DNA from: Erodium maritimum
Taxonomy: Eukaryota; Streptophyta; Magnoliopsida; Geraniales; Geraniaceae
Assembly: GCA_963921825.1 (NCBI GenBank)
Contig: OY997594.1
Span: forward strand, 36,698,557-36,762,556
Direction: 5' to 3'
DNA length: 64,000 nt
Part shown: piece after piece, positions 21,566-33,310 of the stretch
Numbering within the stretch: the first letter of the stretch is position 1
How the letters are laid out: every line of letters starts with the position of its first letter
Translations under genes and position numbers: made by a program
Notes under the pieces: model-generated
Database searches by the model: none
What the model saw: only the letters and a program-made list of their open reading frames with translations
Told to the model about the DNA's origin: nothing

Positions 21566-23284
21566 TAGATTGTAATAACCACTCCCGGTCAACGTCAGTC
21601 AAACCTGCGAAAAACAGGAAAATTTAAAATTTTTAAGACAAACACTAAATTGAACCTAAAATGACCCCGAGGGTCATACCATACTTAAGTTGACCCCGAT
21701 ATCGACCAAAGCGAGTTCCGGGGGACTCATGGAAACTTTCTGATCAATTTGGGAAATGTTGACTTTTCGCTGGAAAAGTCAACCGAGCGACGTTTTGGTC
21801 CATTCGAGGACCGTTTTGGATCCAAAAAGCTTAGCCGTCATCGCAGCGGTCTTAGTTGAGCCGTTTCCTTGTAGCCCGTCAAGTTTCGTAATTTCTTGGA
21901 AAAAGTGCCCGTTCGGGGCCCGAAACGTCCGTTTTTCGCGAATCTGATTGGAAAATATCTAGTAGATATTTTCCAAAAGGTGTGGGACCCACCTTGCCAC
22001 TTTTCTAACAAGTGGTGGTGTTAGTTTTGGGGGGAAAAGGGAAGATGAACCCCTATAGGGTTCGGCCACTTGATAAAAAAATGGGAAAAAATAGAAAAAA
22101 GGAGAAGTGTGGTTTAGAGAGAGAAGGAGAAGGAGAAGAAGAGAGAAGGGAGAGAAAGCTAGGGTTTGGAGCACTATTCACGTCATCTCCACCCTTGGAT
22201 CGTCTCAAAGTTAAGAGATTCAAGCTCACCTCGTCTTCCTCTACGGTAATCACCAAACCGATCCTCGTTTTACTTATTTTCAAAAGCTAGGGCTTGGTTA
22301 AAATGAGTGGTTTAGGGTTGTATTGAGGTTTGGGGATTGTTAGAGACGTTTTGGGGACGTTTGGAGGTGAAGGGGGAGGTTTTCCGGTGACAGGGAGCTC
22401 GGGATGAGCTCCGGCCACCATAGGGGGTGGCCGGCCACCATGTGGGGTGGCTGGCCGGAGCTAGGGCCGGCCACCACCATGGTGGGCCGGGCCCACTTAA
22501 ACCCTAGGACCCACGGCCAAGTTGGGCCGGGTGGGGCCCACGTGCTCGGGTTTGTGTTCGGGTGGTTTAGAACGTTCCCCGGACCGTTTATCCTTAACCG
22601 AATCGAAATTTGGAATTAAAATGCGAAAGTTGTAATTATCGGGTTTAGAAACTTTAAACGTTAATTATTTGACTCGGAAGTCGGAATTCGATTCCGTCAA
22701 GTGCATTGGGACCCTTGAATTATTCTAAGACCGTAGAAACGAAAACGGGAAATTTTGGAGCCCCGGAAGGGCATTTCCAAAACCCGGGCAGATTCGCCAT
22801 GTTGGGCGAATCGTGCCTTTACGGGTCCTTTATCGACAATGTCGAGTAATTGGGAAGTTTGGGAGTGATCGACATTGTCGGGGTTACGTTTGGGCGTTAA
22901 GTTGATTGAATTTCGGTTTATTCCTGCGAGTTGTTAAGTGCCTTAAAATTGTGTTCTTTAGATCGTGCTGCGGACCGAGGCAAAGGGAAGCTGGGTGAGT
23001 GACTGAGATCACACCGGAGCTCGTTGGTTGACTTTTGGAGAACACGCACGAGGTAGGGAAAAGTAGCCGGATCTCGGCCTTGACTAGGGAAAGTTAACAG
23101 TAGAATTGCATGTGACACCGAGGTGTCGTGGGTTAAGTAGGTGTATTTGAATATTAGAAAGGCATGATACGGGAACGTAGCGAATATTAGAAAAGCATGT
23201 GACACTTAGTAGTGTCGTAGGAACAGAGAACTTAGCGATATTAGAACAACTGGAGGCATATGACCATGCCCGAAGGTTGTTCGT

Positions 23285-23480
23285 TTAAGTTTATGTTTTG
23301 GGTGGCCATGAGAGCCCGTGTTGTATTGTTGGTGTCTTGGGTGGCCATGAGAGACCGTGTTGTATTGTTGGTGTCTTGGGTGGCCATGAGAGCCCGTGTT
23401 GTATTGTTGGAGTCTTGGGTGGCCATGAGAGCCCGTGTTTATTTATTGGAGTCTTGGGTGGCCATTAGTGCCCGTGGGGT
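23285..23480. repeat. Tandem array inside solo LTR D
   Basis: About five units of roughly 37-40 bp, each with gtcttgggtggccatgagag followed by cccgtg and a ttattg stretch. Related arrays occur in LTRs A, B and C. Confidence 0.9.
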
Positions 23481-24077
23481 TGTTGAACCCGAGTCTTGAC
23501 TGTTGATGTGTCTTGGGTGGCCTTGAGTACCGGGGAGTGTTGGACTGGTGTTGTTGCTGTTTGTTGAGCTTTGGCTGTGATTGTGATTGTGGTTACCTGA
23601 GGTTGGGGGCCCGCTTCATGAAACGGGGGTCCACGAGCACACGCGTCTGCATGTTCAGACGGGGTAGGGGGCCCGCCCGACAACAAAGGGGTCCTGGCCG
23701 TGCGTGTGTGGTTTGGGGTTGTGAGTGTGATAGGTCGACAGCCTGATCCGACTTTGTGTCGAGGAAATGCGACAGGTCGACCGCCTGACCTGATGAGATC
23801 GGTAAAGGGCGTGAGGGAGGTTATTGAGCAGCTGGTATGCGATCCTTTGTGATCTTGTTTGGTGTTGCGTAGTTCTGTCGTGTCCTTGGAGGAGGTCGTC
23901 GATAGTTGTGTCGGGTTTACATTACGAGTCCGAGTGTTGAGTTTGTTGAGGAAAGTAACGGGTTGTGTGTCAGTTGAGTACTTGAGTTTGGGGATTGTAT
24001 TTCCCGGTGTTGGGTTTGGTTTTGGTGTTACCGGCATTGTCTGCTAAGTATGTCGTAGTCAGTCTGTTATCCGTGGT

Positions 24078-24095
24078 GGTGAGCGAACGCTCACC
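24078..24095. repeat. 18-bp palindrome in LTR D
   Basis: ggtgagcgaacgctcacc: an 8-bp stem around a 2-base centre. The same palindrome (or its complement) is present in A, both B LTRs and C. Confidence 0.9.
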
Positions 24096-24371
24096 CCTAG
24101 CTGCTTTTCCTACAGGTACTGATCACAGGACGGACTAGGTGAGCTCTCGAAGCTTGGGGAGCTAGGAGCGAAGTCCGGGTTTTATCTTTTGAGTCTAGTG
24201 ACGGATGCCTTGTACTTGTCCATTGTTGGGACGTTTTTGAGTTGTAAATATTATTTTGTTTAACTATTTGGTAATTTCAAAGTGTTTATTCAAAACAGGT
24301 TTCAAATGTTTTATGGTTTTAAATGTTCGCGCCCCGAGTTCGGTTTACTGAATTTGGGGCGTGACATAGAT

Positions 24372-25530
24372 AATTTTGCTGGACTGCAAACATCACTCAG
24401 ATCTATCATTGTCTCATTCAAAGAGATAAACCAATAGAGTTTTTCTGCTAAGAAACTAATCAAGAAAATAGTGAAAAGGAAAGAGGCTGTCCAACCTTCT
24501 TCATCTGATAGAACACAAAAATACTCTCCCGTAGATCATACAAAACTACTGGATGGTCAGAAAATGTTCTATGATAAGTATTTTCAACATGTTAATTCTG
24601 AAACTGATAATACTCATTCATCTCCAATGAGAGGGGAGATTGTTGGATATCTGGGCCAGACTAGAAGAAGCAGGAAGTACAAACAGGATGTGGTTCAATA
24701 CTCCTGGAAAAAGAAGGTGTCTGAAACACAAGGAGACATCAAAAATCATGGACAACAAGAATCCTCTTCAATAAGATATCCTCCTACATGATTTGAGAAT
24801 GTACCGACTGCTAAAGATTAGATAAAAGGAAGTTAGTACAAGCTCCTGAACGACATAGCTTTTATTAAAAAGGTTGATATTGGAACTCTATATTACACTG
24901 CTTTCATTTCCAACTTACCCCAAAATGCAGATGTATCCTGGTTGTTCAACATCGTTTTTGCTTCTGTAAAGCTTTGAAGGCTGCAAAACCAAACAAAAGA
25001 GGAAAATCTTATGGCTTTCTCTATTATAATTCCCCTCAACCCTTGGGATAGAAGCTTGGGAAAATCTTATGGCTTTGTCTATTATAATTCCCCTCAACCA
25101 ATGGCTAGATTATCAACAATCACAAGTTATTTGTATATAAAGCTTGGGATAGAAGTAAAGAGCACCCCCATCAAATTACAGACAAACACTACTATCATTA
25201 CGAAGACAGGGTTCATCTGACATATGAAGAGTTTGCTCATAGAGGCTCGATTGTTACAGCTTACTGCAAAATATTGAAAAAGGAACATTTAGCTATGGCT
25301 TATCTCAATTTGAATGTGGAAGGGATAATGAGGGAGATGGATTTACAAGGTGTTTTTGACATCCAACTAAAAGCTCTGGGAAACAAAGAGTCTTGTTTTA
25401 CTGCCCGGATGGGCAATTTTATGAGGAACTGCTGAAAAAGAAAGGAGATTGGATAAATACTTAGTTGACCTTAGTACCAGGCTTTGAAAATTTATGCAAC
25501 AAGAGTGGAAAATTTGTATGGGTAGCAATC
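24372..25530 (+). pseudogene. Unrecognised decayed coding sequence interrupted by solo LTR D
   Basis: The longest open piece, 24471-24791 (106 codons), is Lys/Ser-rich and hydrophilic. Further pieces continue in the same strand with stops: LYYTAFISNLPQNADVSWLF near 24885-24945 and TYEEFAHRGSIVTAYCKILK near 25220-25280. The fragments look like one protein of at least 300 residues. I do not recognise the family, and a retroelement or endogenous pararetroviral origin can be neither shown nor excluded by eye. Confidence 0.4.
25003..25100. repeat. Direct duplication of about 42 bp
   Basis: The word gaaaatcttatggcttt followed by tctattataattcccctcaa occurs twice, starting near 25004 and 25060, with one mismatch. 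The word aagcttgggatagaag also recurs near 25050 and 25140. Confidence 0.85.
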
Positions 25531-25531
25531 C

Positions 25532-26130
25532 ATGGGTGCTATTTCATTTACTTCCTTCTGTTCAGTGCTGGTGGATTCTTACCGTGAATATTGTTTGGTA
25601 GTTTTTGGGGTTGTGTCCAAGAATGTTAAGGGAGTAGCGAGTAAGAAGAGGACGAAGGAAAGAGCTACGACAGAGGTAAAGGTTCGGCGTTCACCTCGCC
25701 AAAAATCTTTGTCTGGTGAGGAAAAAAGGACGCACGATGTGGTCAGGGTCAAGGATGTTTCATCGCAGCCAACTGTGGGAAAGGGTTTGGCTGTAGACTC
25801 GTGTCCGGTTGCAGTCAAGGCCACTGGGAAGCCACTTTTGGCTTCAGATTTTGGCTCTGCAAAGACTTCGACACCCAATGTAGCCTTGTAGGATTCGACC
25901 AACAACCTTGCTCAGGTTGACCAGTCGTTTCCGATCCGAACTCATGATCTGGTTAGTGCAAATGAGATCTTTATTTGTAATCTCCTGTATGAAACCTCGG
26001 AAGATTGGGTTCATAATATTTTTGGTTTGTTTGGAACAATTCAATCTTTCTATGTTTTGAGACGCCCAAACAGAGAGGGAGGTATTTCAGGTTTGTCACG
26101 TTCTCAACATCGTCTGTATGTCCCAGGCCG
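25532..26130 (+). pseudogene. Possible RRM-bearing LINE ORF1 fragment
   Basis: An open stretch rich in Lys/Arg/Ser (25532-25891) is followed after a stop by EIFICNLLYETSEDWVHNIF and GTIQSFYVLRRP (about 25958-26075). These resemble the RNP2 end and middle of an RNA recognition motif as found in some plant LINE ORF1 proteins. The domain is cut off on the right by the LTR fragment. This is a family-pattern judgement only. Confidence 0.4.
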
Positions 26131-26189
26131 TGGAGAGTCATAACGAGTTCAAAGTAAACGGATATGTCCTCTTTAGTCATTGGAAAGAT

Positions 26190-26432
26190 GTCCCACATGA
26201 TATCTATGGTCAGACTCCAGAATCTCATTCTAATGACTAACAGAACGTAAGACATAAAGAGACATCTTTCATACGAGTCGTTTCTAGTGAAGCTTTTTCG
26301 ACTAGGGACCCATCGAGTGTGATCTATCTCGATCTATTGTTGTATTCACATTGTGGGCATAGATCAGAACACACATCGATATACTACTCCAACACATAAG
26401 TAATATAAAGCAGCTTTAATTTATTGCTAATG
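26190..26432 (-). mobile_element. Truncated 3' LTR of non-coding LTR element
   Basis: Homologous to the terminal 250 bases of the long LTR ending near 32780: shared words include acacatcgatatactac, cccatcgagtgtgatct and gctttaatttattgctaatg. Its outer part is missing. It forms the left end of the minus-strand element whose primer site is at 27571. Confidence 0.65.
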
Positions 26433-27570
26433 TCGTCCAAAACTAATATCCTGATTTCCCGTGGATGCTTCGCTAATGCGCATGACACCCATAGTACGGG
26501 GAATTAGTAAGGTGTTGATAATTGGGATGTATCTGACATGACCCATTTTGAATTTTCCGGTTGTGTTTTAAAACTTCGTCACATCCTAGATATGATGAGC
26601 ACATCAACTACATTCCAAATGTATTGATGCCTCCAATTACATCCAACGTAATTCTTCTTTTGAACCCATCATCTATATCCAATGCAAAGACGGTGTTAAG
26701 AGCTCACAAACAACGATAAAAAACCAATTTTATCTTTGCATCTGAGGTGATATGTTCAAAATATAAAGTTAAGCATGCGATTCTAATAACTATTTAGAAT
26801 TAATCGTGTAAAACTAAACCAAGCATAAAGCGATAAATGTGCACATAATAGCCCCCTAAACTAATTCCCACTCGCTTCTTGAGCTCCATCGACTCCAAGC
26901 CGATGCCAAAACCCGAAAAACCACCAATTGATCTTTATCGTCCTTTTTCGTCTTGAGAAAAAGATTACAATTGAATACACGACTTGCAGGTCAGGGAATA
27001 ATATTTATTACAAATAAGTGGTATGACAAGCAGACATCAAAAAAATTAATTACACGCTATTACTAACGGTTCGAAGACCGTGTAAAAACGATAAATAATT
27101 AAAACGAGCTCTGGCCTACTACATGCACCTTGCCAACACCACATCAAACACCATGTTATCAAACAACGTGTTATTTTCCAGTTTTAGTTAATATCCAAGT
27201 TTCGAAAATGTTAATGCTCGGTTTATCGAAACTTTTATACATTTGAATTTTGAGTTCGTTAAGACGGTTCCAAACTCTTCACGACTAACTAAACAATTTT
27301 TCCCAACGTTCCGACCATCCAATGGTCACGCTCGGCCTAGCTCCGTCTAACGGAACCCATTCGGTCACGGTATCCCCGAGAGTCCCGCTCTCGTGACCCG
27401 AAAAATCATTTTTTTTCAAAAATTTCAGGTTTTAATAAAATTTTAAAATTAATTTTTTCATGGAAAAAAAGCCATAAGCAAGAATTTAAATCATGTTATC
27501 AAACAATATGCCAAAATTCAAGCAAAACCGAAACTACAAGCAATCTCTTGTGAATCCCGAAGGTAGCATT
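26433..27570 (-). mobile_element. Internal region of a non-autonomous LTR element, no coding
   Basis: About 1.14 kb with no ORF over 60 codons and no retroelement domain on either strand. It lies between the truncated 3' LTR and the primer-binding site, so the element depended on proteins from elsewhere. Confidence 0.6.
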
Positions 27571-27582
27571 GTTCTGATACCA
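27571..27582 (-). promoter_or_regulatory. Primer-binding site of the non-autonomous LTR element
   Basis: Plus-strand gttctgatacca differs by one base from the complement of the initiator-Met primer site and lies one base before the LTR start tgttgggtctcgagg at 27584. Confidence 0.75.
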
Positions 27583-29149
27583 TTGTTGGGTCTCGAGGTA
27601 GGGTAGGAGAGGAACCAACTCGCAGCGGAATAAAAATTTAAACCAAGATACCATTTAAACTATGAAACAACTACCAAAGATTAGAATCAGAAGAAAAAAA
27701 ATCGGCACAATTATTTACCAAACGAAGAATATCGGGTAAATAATGATTTGGGTAGAGTCTCCGTGACGCCTACGTATCCTCCAATGAATCAAAGCCACAT
27801 AGTTCTAAGATTAGATGATTCAAGGATACAAAAGTAGAGGAAATGGGAAGCTCGGCCGAAATTTAGAGAGAAGGGGTAAGAGTTGTGTTCTTCCTTTTTT
27901 GGATCAGCGCAGATTTTTTTATTAATGGAGATGACTCTACGAGGGGAGATTATCTAGAAAAAGATACCAAAGGTTACAAAGAGAGTTCAAACAGCGGGAA
28001 CTCAAAAAGGGTTAACCCCAAAACCTAGGACGTATAGTCGTGAAACGATAACAAAAAAAAAAGTCCTTAACAGGAAAGTATAGAAGGGGAAAAAGACACG
28101 AGATAGAAGTACAAAACTAATGAATACTGGTTTCGGAACGGTTCTTCAAAAAACCCCACGGCTCCTCTTTATCCTTCTCAGTAAAAAATTGAGGTGGTCC
28201 TGTCGTATATCTTGTAATCCCATCAACATAATAAATAAATGGAATATATGACAAGGATGGTGTAAAGTAGATAGAAGTTGGTGGTTAATTGGTGGATTTA
28301 ATCACAAACTACCTAATCTAGCAAGTTTAGCTAAAACCATTTAGTTAAGATTTAACTAGTTGGTTCCATGGGTCTTTGGTGGCATGGGCCGCCCATGGGC
28401 CATGCGGGTGATGACCCGTAGCAATTCCCGACGAGGTCCCGTGACGCGTTCATCGCCTCCACACCTTCCATCCTGGATATGTCCAACATTATCCGATGCG
28501 ATGAATCTCAAGACTCAAATTCTTGTATTGGTCTGTAAAGCAGCTAGGGGTGAGCGTTCGCTCACCACCACGGATAACAGACTGACTACGGCATAATTAG
28601 CAGGCAAAGCAAGTAACACCAACAATGACTCAACACCGAGGAAACCATCCCCAACCCAAGCACTCTGACTGAACAAACACCCACGATGACCTTCCTCGAA
28701 CGACTCAACACTCTGACACGTAAAGTAGACCTGACCCAACGATTGACGACCTCTTCCAAGGACTCAAAAGAAAGTACGCAACATCAAACAGCATCACAAG
28801 GGATCACACACCAACCAAGATCACAAAGGATCGCACACCAAAACAAGATCACAAAGAATCGCAAACCAGCTGCCAAGAACGCCCTCCCGGGACTCTAACC
28901 CGATCAGGCCAACCCAAGAATGCTGCAACTTACCGGGACTCTAACCCGTAAGCCAGCCGGAAAATGCTGCAACTTACTGGGACTCTAACCCATAAGCCAG
29001 CCGGAAAATGCTGCAACTTACCGGGACTCTAACCCGCAAGCCAGCCAAAGTATGCTCACAAACCCAAACCACACACGCGCGGCCAGGACCCCTTTATTGG
29101 CGGGCAGGCCCCCTACCCCGTCTGAACATGCAGACGCGTGTGCTCGTGG

Positions 29150-29730
29150 ACCCCCGTTTCAGGAAGCGGGCCCCCAACCTCCGGTAACCACAAACACAAT
29201 CACAAGCAAAATCAACAACCAGTAACGACACAGGTTCAACACTCACAGACACTCATGGAAACCAAGACACCAACCGTAAAACTCGGACTCAACAGCCCCA
29301 CAGGCACTCACGGCCTCCCAAGACACACCGACAGTAAGACACGGACTCAACAGCCCCACAGGCACTCACGGCCTCCCAAGACACCAACCATAAAACTCGC
29401 TTGCAACGTACCGAGACTCTAACTCGTAAGCCAGCTAAAGAGAGCTTGCAACCCCCCGAGACTCTAACTCGGTCAGGCCAGCCAAAGACACCAACCTTAG
29501 TACACGGGCTCTCAAGGCCACCCAAAACACCAAAGGTAAAGACACGGGTTCAACAACCCCACGGGCACTCATGGCCACCCAAAACTCAACAATAAAACAC
29601 GCTTGCAACTTACCGAGACTCTAACTCGTAAGCCAGCTAAAACACCAACAGTAAAGTACGGGCTCTCATGGCCACCCAAACACGATTAACAACACGGGCT
29701 CTCATGGCCACCCAAGACGCCAAAATAAGC
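29150..29730. repeat. Tandem array in LTR A
   Basis: Degenerate units of about 40-60 bp with caacagccccacaggcactc, cacggcctcccaagacac and ggctctcatggccaccca, related to the arrays in B, C and D. A second small array (28890-29050) repeats gactctaacccgtaagccag about four times. Confidence 0.85.
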
Positions 29731-30899
29731 AATCAACCTCCTACTTAACCCAAGCCTCCAACAATCCTAATATCAACAGTTTCACAATCAACCTCCGGGC
29801 ATGGTCATATGCCTCCAGTAAAACGATTATCGCTAAGTTCTCTGTTCCTACGACACTACTAAGTGTCACATGCTTTTCTCTTAAACGCTAAAATCTCGTA
29901 TCACGCTTTTCTAATAAACGCTACAATCCCGTATCATGCTTTTCTAATCTTTAAACAAACCTAATTAACCCACGACACCCCGGTGTCACATGCAATTCTA
30001 CTGTTAACTTTCCCCAGTCAGGGCCGAGATCCGGCTACTTTTCCCTACCTCAACTGAAGAGCAACCGCTACGCTTCCTAGCTGCTGACGTTCTGGCTCGC
30101 TACCTCCGGGCTTCACTTCGATCGAAGCCGGACGCTAAGGATAACAAGAAAGCCATAAATTAGAGGCGGTTCCCAGGTTAATCTAAAGGTCGCGATTAAA
30201 CCATTTTAAAAACCGACAGTAGTCCCTTAAACTCGAGCGGGATAAAAGCGGGGTCACGGTGAATCGGGTGGAGTACCCGAGCACCGAAACCGGTGCATGC
30301 GAGGCACAGTCCCAATGCACGAGTCCCGAGGTCCGATTCAACGGTCTGCTTTTGTTCCCTTTTAAACCCGAATTGCAGTCCATTTTAACAGCCCGATTAT
30401 TCGTTCCACGCTCAACTGACCAAGATCCATTTTAAATCAAATCTGATTGTTCCCTTAAATCGATTTTCTAAAACTCAAGTTTTGTTTCCGACGATTAAGT
30501 TTATTTCCTAACAATTCTGATTCTCAACTCCTCGATTTAAAACCGTTATTAAAACCAAATTTATGTTAATCCCATTTTATTTCAAATCCCTTTTTCCTTT
30601 TCTGTTTCAACCATTTCTGTTTCAACCATTGCTCCTCATGACCAGATCCAAGAAAATAGATTTCGGTTTCAATCATTTTCAATCCACAAATACACAAATA
30701 ACTTTTAAATCAAAACTGTTTCATTACTTCATTTTTTGTAGTTACAGTACTTCCCGTCGTTTTTCACAAACCTACTCTAATCTACAGCTCGGGACGAAAC
30801 ACAGAGGCTAAATAAAAAAAAGGACGAACGAACAGAAAATAAACCGGCCGCCGGCGAATACGTCGCCGGCGACTAAACCCCCAGGCACGAACCTCACGT

Positions 30900-30915
30900 G
30901 GGGGGGGGGGGGGGG
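30900..30915. repeat. Poly(G) run
   Basis: Sixteen consecutive G in the GC-rich part of LTR A. A run of 25 T lies at 31832-31856. Both are assembly-risk points. Confidence 0.9.
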
Positions 30916-33310
30916 AAGGACGGCGGGGCACGGCGGAGCTCGGTGGCCTGTCGTCCGTCTCAGATCTGGGACGACGGCCTCGGATTCGAGGGGGTGGCCG
31001 GCGGAGGTGGTTGCGGCCGGGGGACGGCGGAGCACGGTTGTCCCGCCCTAGATCTGAACAGGTCCGGCGAGCTCGTCCCGTCTCTGGCGACGGCGAGGCA
31101 GCTCCGGCCTTGCTACCCTCGAAGACGGCGGCGGCTCGGATCCGAGTGAGGGAAATGCCGGCGCCGACTCGCACGGCGTACTCGCCGGTGGCGATGGCGA
31201 AGGGAGAACGGCTCGGGCGAGGTCTCGGTGACGGACGGCGAGGAGAAGACGACGGCGCGGTTGGACGGAGAGGAGGAGACGGCGGCGTGGTGGCTGGACG
31301 GGCGGTGGCGTTGAGAGGGCCGGAGAGGAAGAGACGGCGGCGTGGTGGCTGGACGGGCGGTGGCGTTGAGAGGGCCGTAGAGGAAGGACGGGTGGTGGCT
31401 GTCGGGCTCGGTGGTGGCGGACGGAGAAGAAGGAGCCGAAGCCAGTATGTCGGCCGGAGAAGATGGAGGTCGCCGGAGAAATGGAAGGGAGAGGATCGGG
31501 TTCGGAGAGGAGAGGGGCGGCGTGGAGAAGACGAGGAGTGGGAGGAGCTGGCCGGACGTGGGAGGAGCTGGCCGGACGTGGGAGGCGGTTCCGGCGAGGG
31601 TGAGGTCGGGAGAGGAGATGGGCGGCTGAAGGAGAAGAGAAAGAGAGGGATTAGGGTTTGAGGAGGAGGGGTGGGGTTTAAATACCCTGGGCTAACCCGA
31701 GTTGGGCCTCGGCTGGGATTTGGGCCGCACGGCCCAAAACGCTTGTTGGCCTGCTCAGGTGGGAGTCGGGTCCTGCCTGGCCGGGTCTGCAGCTTGGGCC
31801 GGGTCCGGTCCGACCCGGTCCGACCCAAAAGTTTTTTTTTTTTTTTTTTTTTTTTTCAGACTTTTCGAACCGCTTCCCGATCCCGTCAATTAAAACCCGT
31901 AAAAGGCAATTTAAATTTTTAGGACTTTACATTTCGTGTCAACTTCCTAGCTTTTCCATCCTCCATCCGTGTATTAAATGAGTTTCATCCTCCGATGTAA
32001 CCTTTAGGTTTATGCATTTTAGTAGATCAACGTAAAATAGCATTTTACTTGATCCTACATAAGTGGAAACTAACGAGACTTTAGTATTGCCTGACACTGC
32101 ATAACGAATCGATGCTTGAGATAAGGAATAATATCGTCATCCTTATTATTCTCAATCACTTTTCCTTGATATGTGAGATGAATGAATGTTTGATACCCAG
32201 TATCATGTGCATGGCCATGCTATTCTTTCATTCAGTCTCGATCAAGCGGCCGAGAACCAATATCTTTCCCATACCGTAGTATGAGGGATAAATCGCTTAG
32301 TCGTCTTTCACGTCACTCATGCAGTTCATCCCCAAGCCAATCTTGGCCATTATGGAAGCCTTGTTACAGGAAACTATGGGCTCAGGTCAAACTTGATTGT
32401 TTACTGCATAGCTATCACAAAGACTTTTTGGTCTAAGGATACATGACAAGTTACGACACTAAATATGTTCATGACTGGATTTATGAAACATATTCAGGTT
32501 GGGTCATCCAATATCATGTCCCACATGACATCTATGATCATACTCCGGAATCCCATTCCAATGAATAAATAGAACGTAAGCCCTAAAGAGTCATATTTCA
32601 TACTAGTCGCTTCTATTGAAGCTTTGTTGACTATGGACCCATCGAGTTTGATCTAATCCGATCTATGGTTTTACTTCGCATGGTGGAGATAGATCGGAAC
32701 ACACATCGATATATTACTTCAACACATAAGTAATATAGATCCGCTTTAATTTTATTGCTAATGATGATATTTACATTTGGACATTTACGATTGGAATACG
32801 CGCACTAAGACTAACAATACCATCGTTAGCAATAAAAGTAAAACGACTTTACATATTACTTATGTGTTGGAGTAATATATCGAAGTATGTTCTGATCTAT
32901 GTCCACCATGCGAAGTAGAACCATAGATCGAGAGGAATTACACTTAATGGGTCCCTAGTCAACAAAGTTTCACTAGATGCGACTAGTTTGAAAGATGACT
33001 CTTTATGGCTTACTATCTATTAGTCATTGGAATGGAATTCTAGAGTTTGATCATAGATATCATGTAGGACATGATATATGACTACCTAACATGAATATGT
33101 GCCATAGATCAAGTCATGAACATATTCAGTGTCGTAGCTTGTCATATATCCTTAGACCAAGGATTCTTTGTGATTTCTATGCACTAAACAACTGAGTTTG
33201 ACCTGAGCCCCATGTGCATGACAGGGTTTCCATAACGGCCAAGATTGACATGGGGACGGACTGCATGAGTGACACGTAAGACTACTAAGGGATTTATCCC
33301 TCATACTACG

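Larger units (their letters stand above)
21571..24366 (+). mobile_element. Gypsy-type solo LTR (copy D) with 5-bp target duplication
   Basis: It starts tgtaataaccactcccggtc and ends ggggcgtgaca, with an exact 5-bp duplication tagat at 21566-21570 and 24367-24371. It is 2796 bp with no internal region, so it is a solo LTR. The sequence is colinear with LTRs B and C (same start and end words, same array region, same palindrome), which tie it to a chromodomain gypsy element. An A/G-rich leader-like stretch lies around 22080-22160, on the plus side of a probable promoter. Confidence 0.9.
28538..31931 (-). mobile_element. Truncated gypsy-type LTR (copy A) with a variant promoter half
   Basis: The left two thirds are colinear with LTRs B and C (palindrome 28549-28566, tandem array, hairpins). 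The right end is different: it ends ggactttaca, and its last 1.8 kb (30100-31931) is GC-rich. On the minus strand this part carries a TATA-like box (plus 31678-31685) followed by an aaccctaat leader. The terminal 270 bases present in B (from tgtcacgccc) are missing and about 50 bases of the host LTR are gone with them, so no target duplication remains. Confidence 0.75.
27584..32780 (-). mobile_element. Long LTR, left arm of the inverted pair (split by insertion A)
   Basis: It runs 27584-28537, is interrupted by insertion A (28538-31931) and resumes 31932 to about 32780, giving roughly 1.8 kb. It starts tgttgggtctcgagg next to the primer site. Its inner part is about 85 percent identical by eye to the reverse complement of 32830-33305 (for example cgtagtatgagggataaatc in both). 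It has no coding capacity. Confidence 0.75.

Noticed and set aside
21959..22290. Three overlapping Lys/Glu- or Ser/Leu-rich ORFs
   Set aside because: Purine-rich leader of solo LTR D; equivalent low-complexity ORFs appear at 35815-36161, 42092-42509 and 45256-45501 in the other LTRs.
24471..24791. Endogenous pararetrovirus open frame
   Set aside because: Considered because of the Lys-rich, interrupted polyprotein style, but no protease, RT or movement-protein motif is visible, so the claim is unsupported.
30782..31828. 348-codon Pro/Ser/Arg-rich open frame on the minus strand, with open frames opposite
   Set aside because: It lies in the GC-rich promoter/leader half of LTR A. Low-complexity, open on both strands because of base composition, with no domain.
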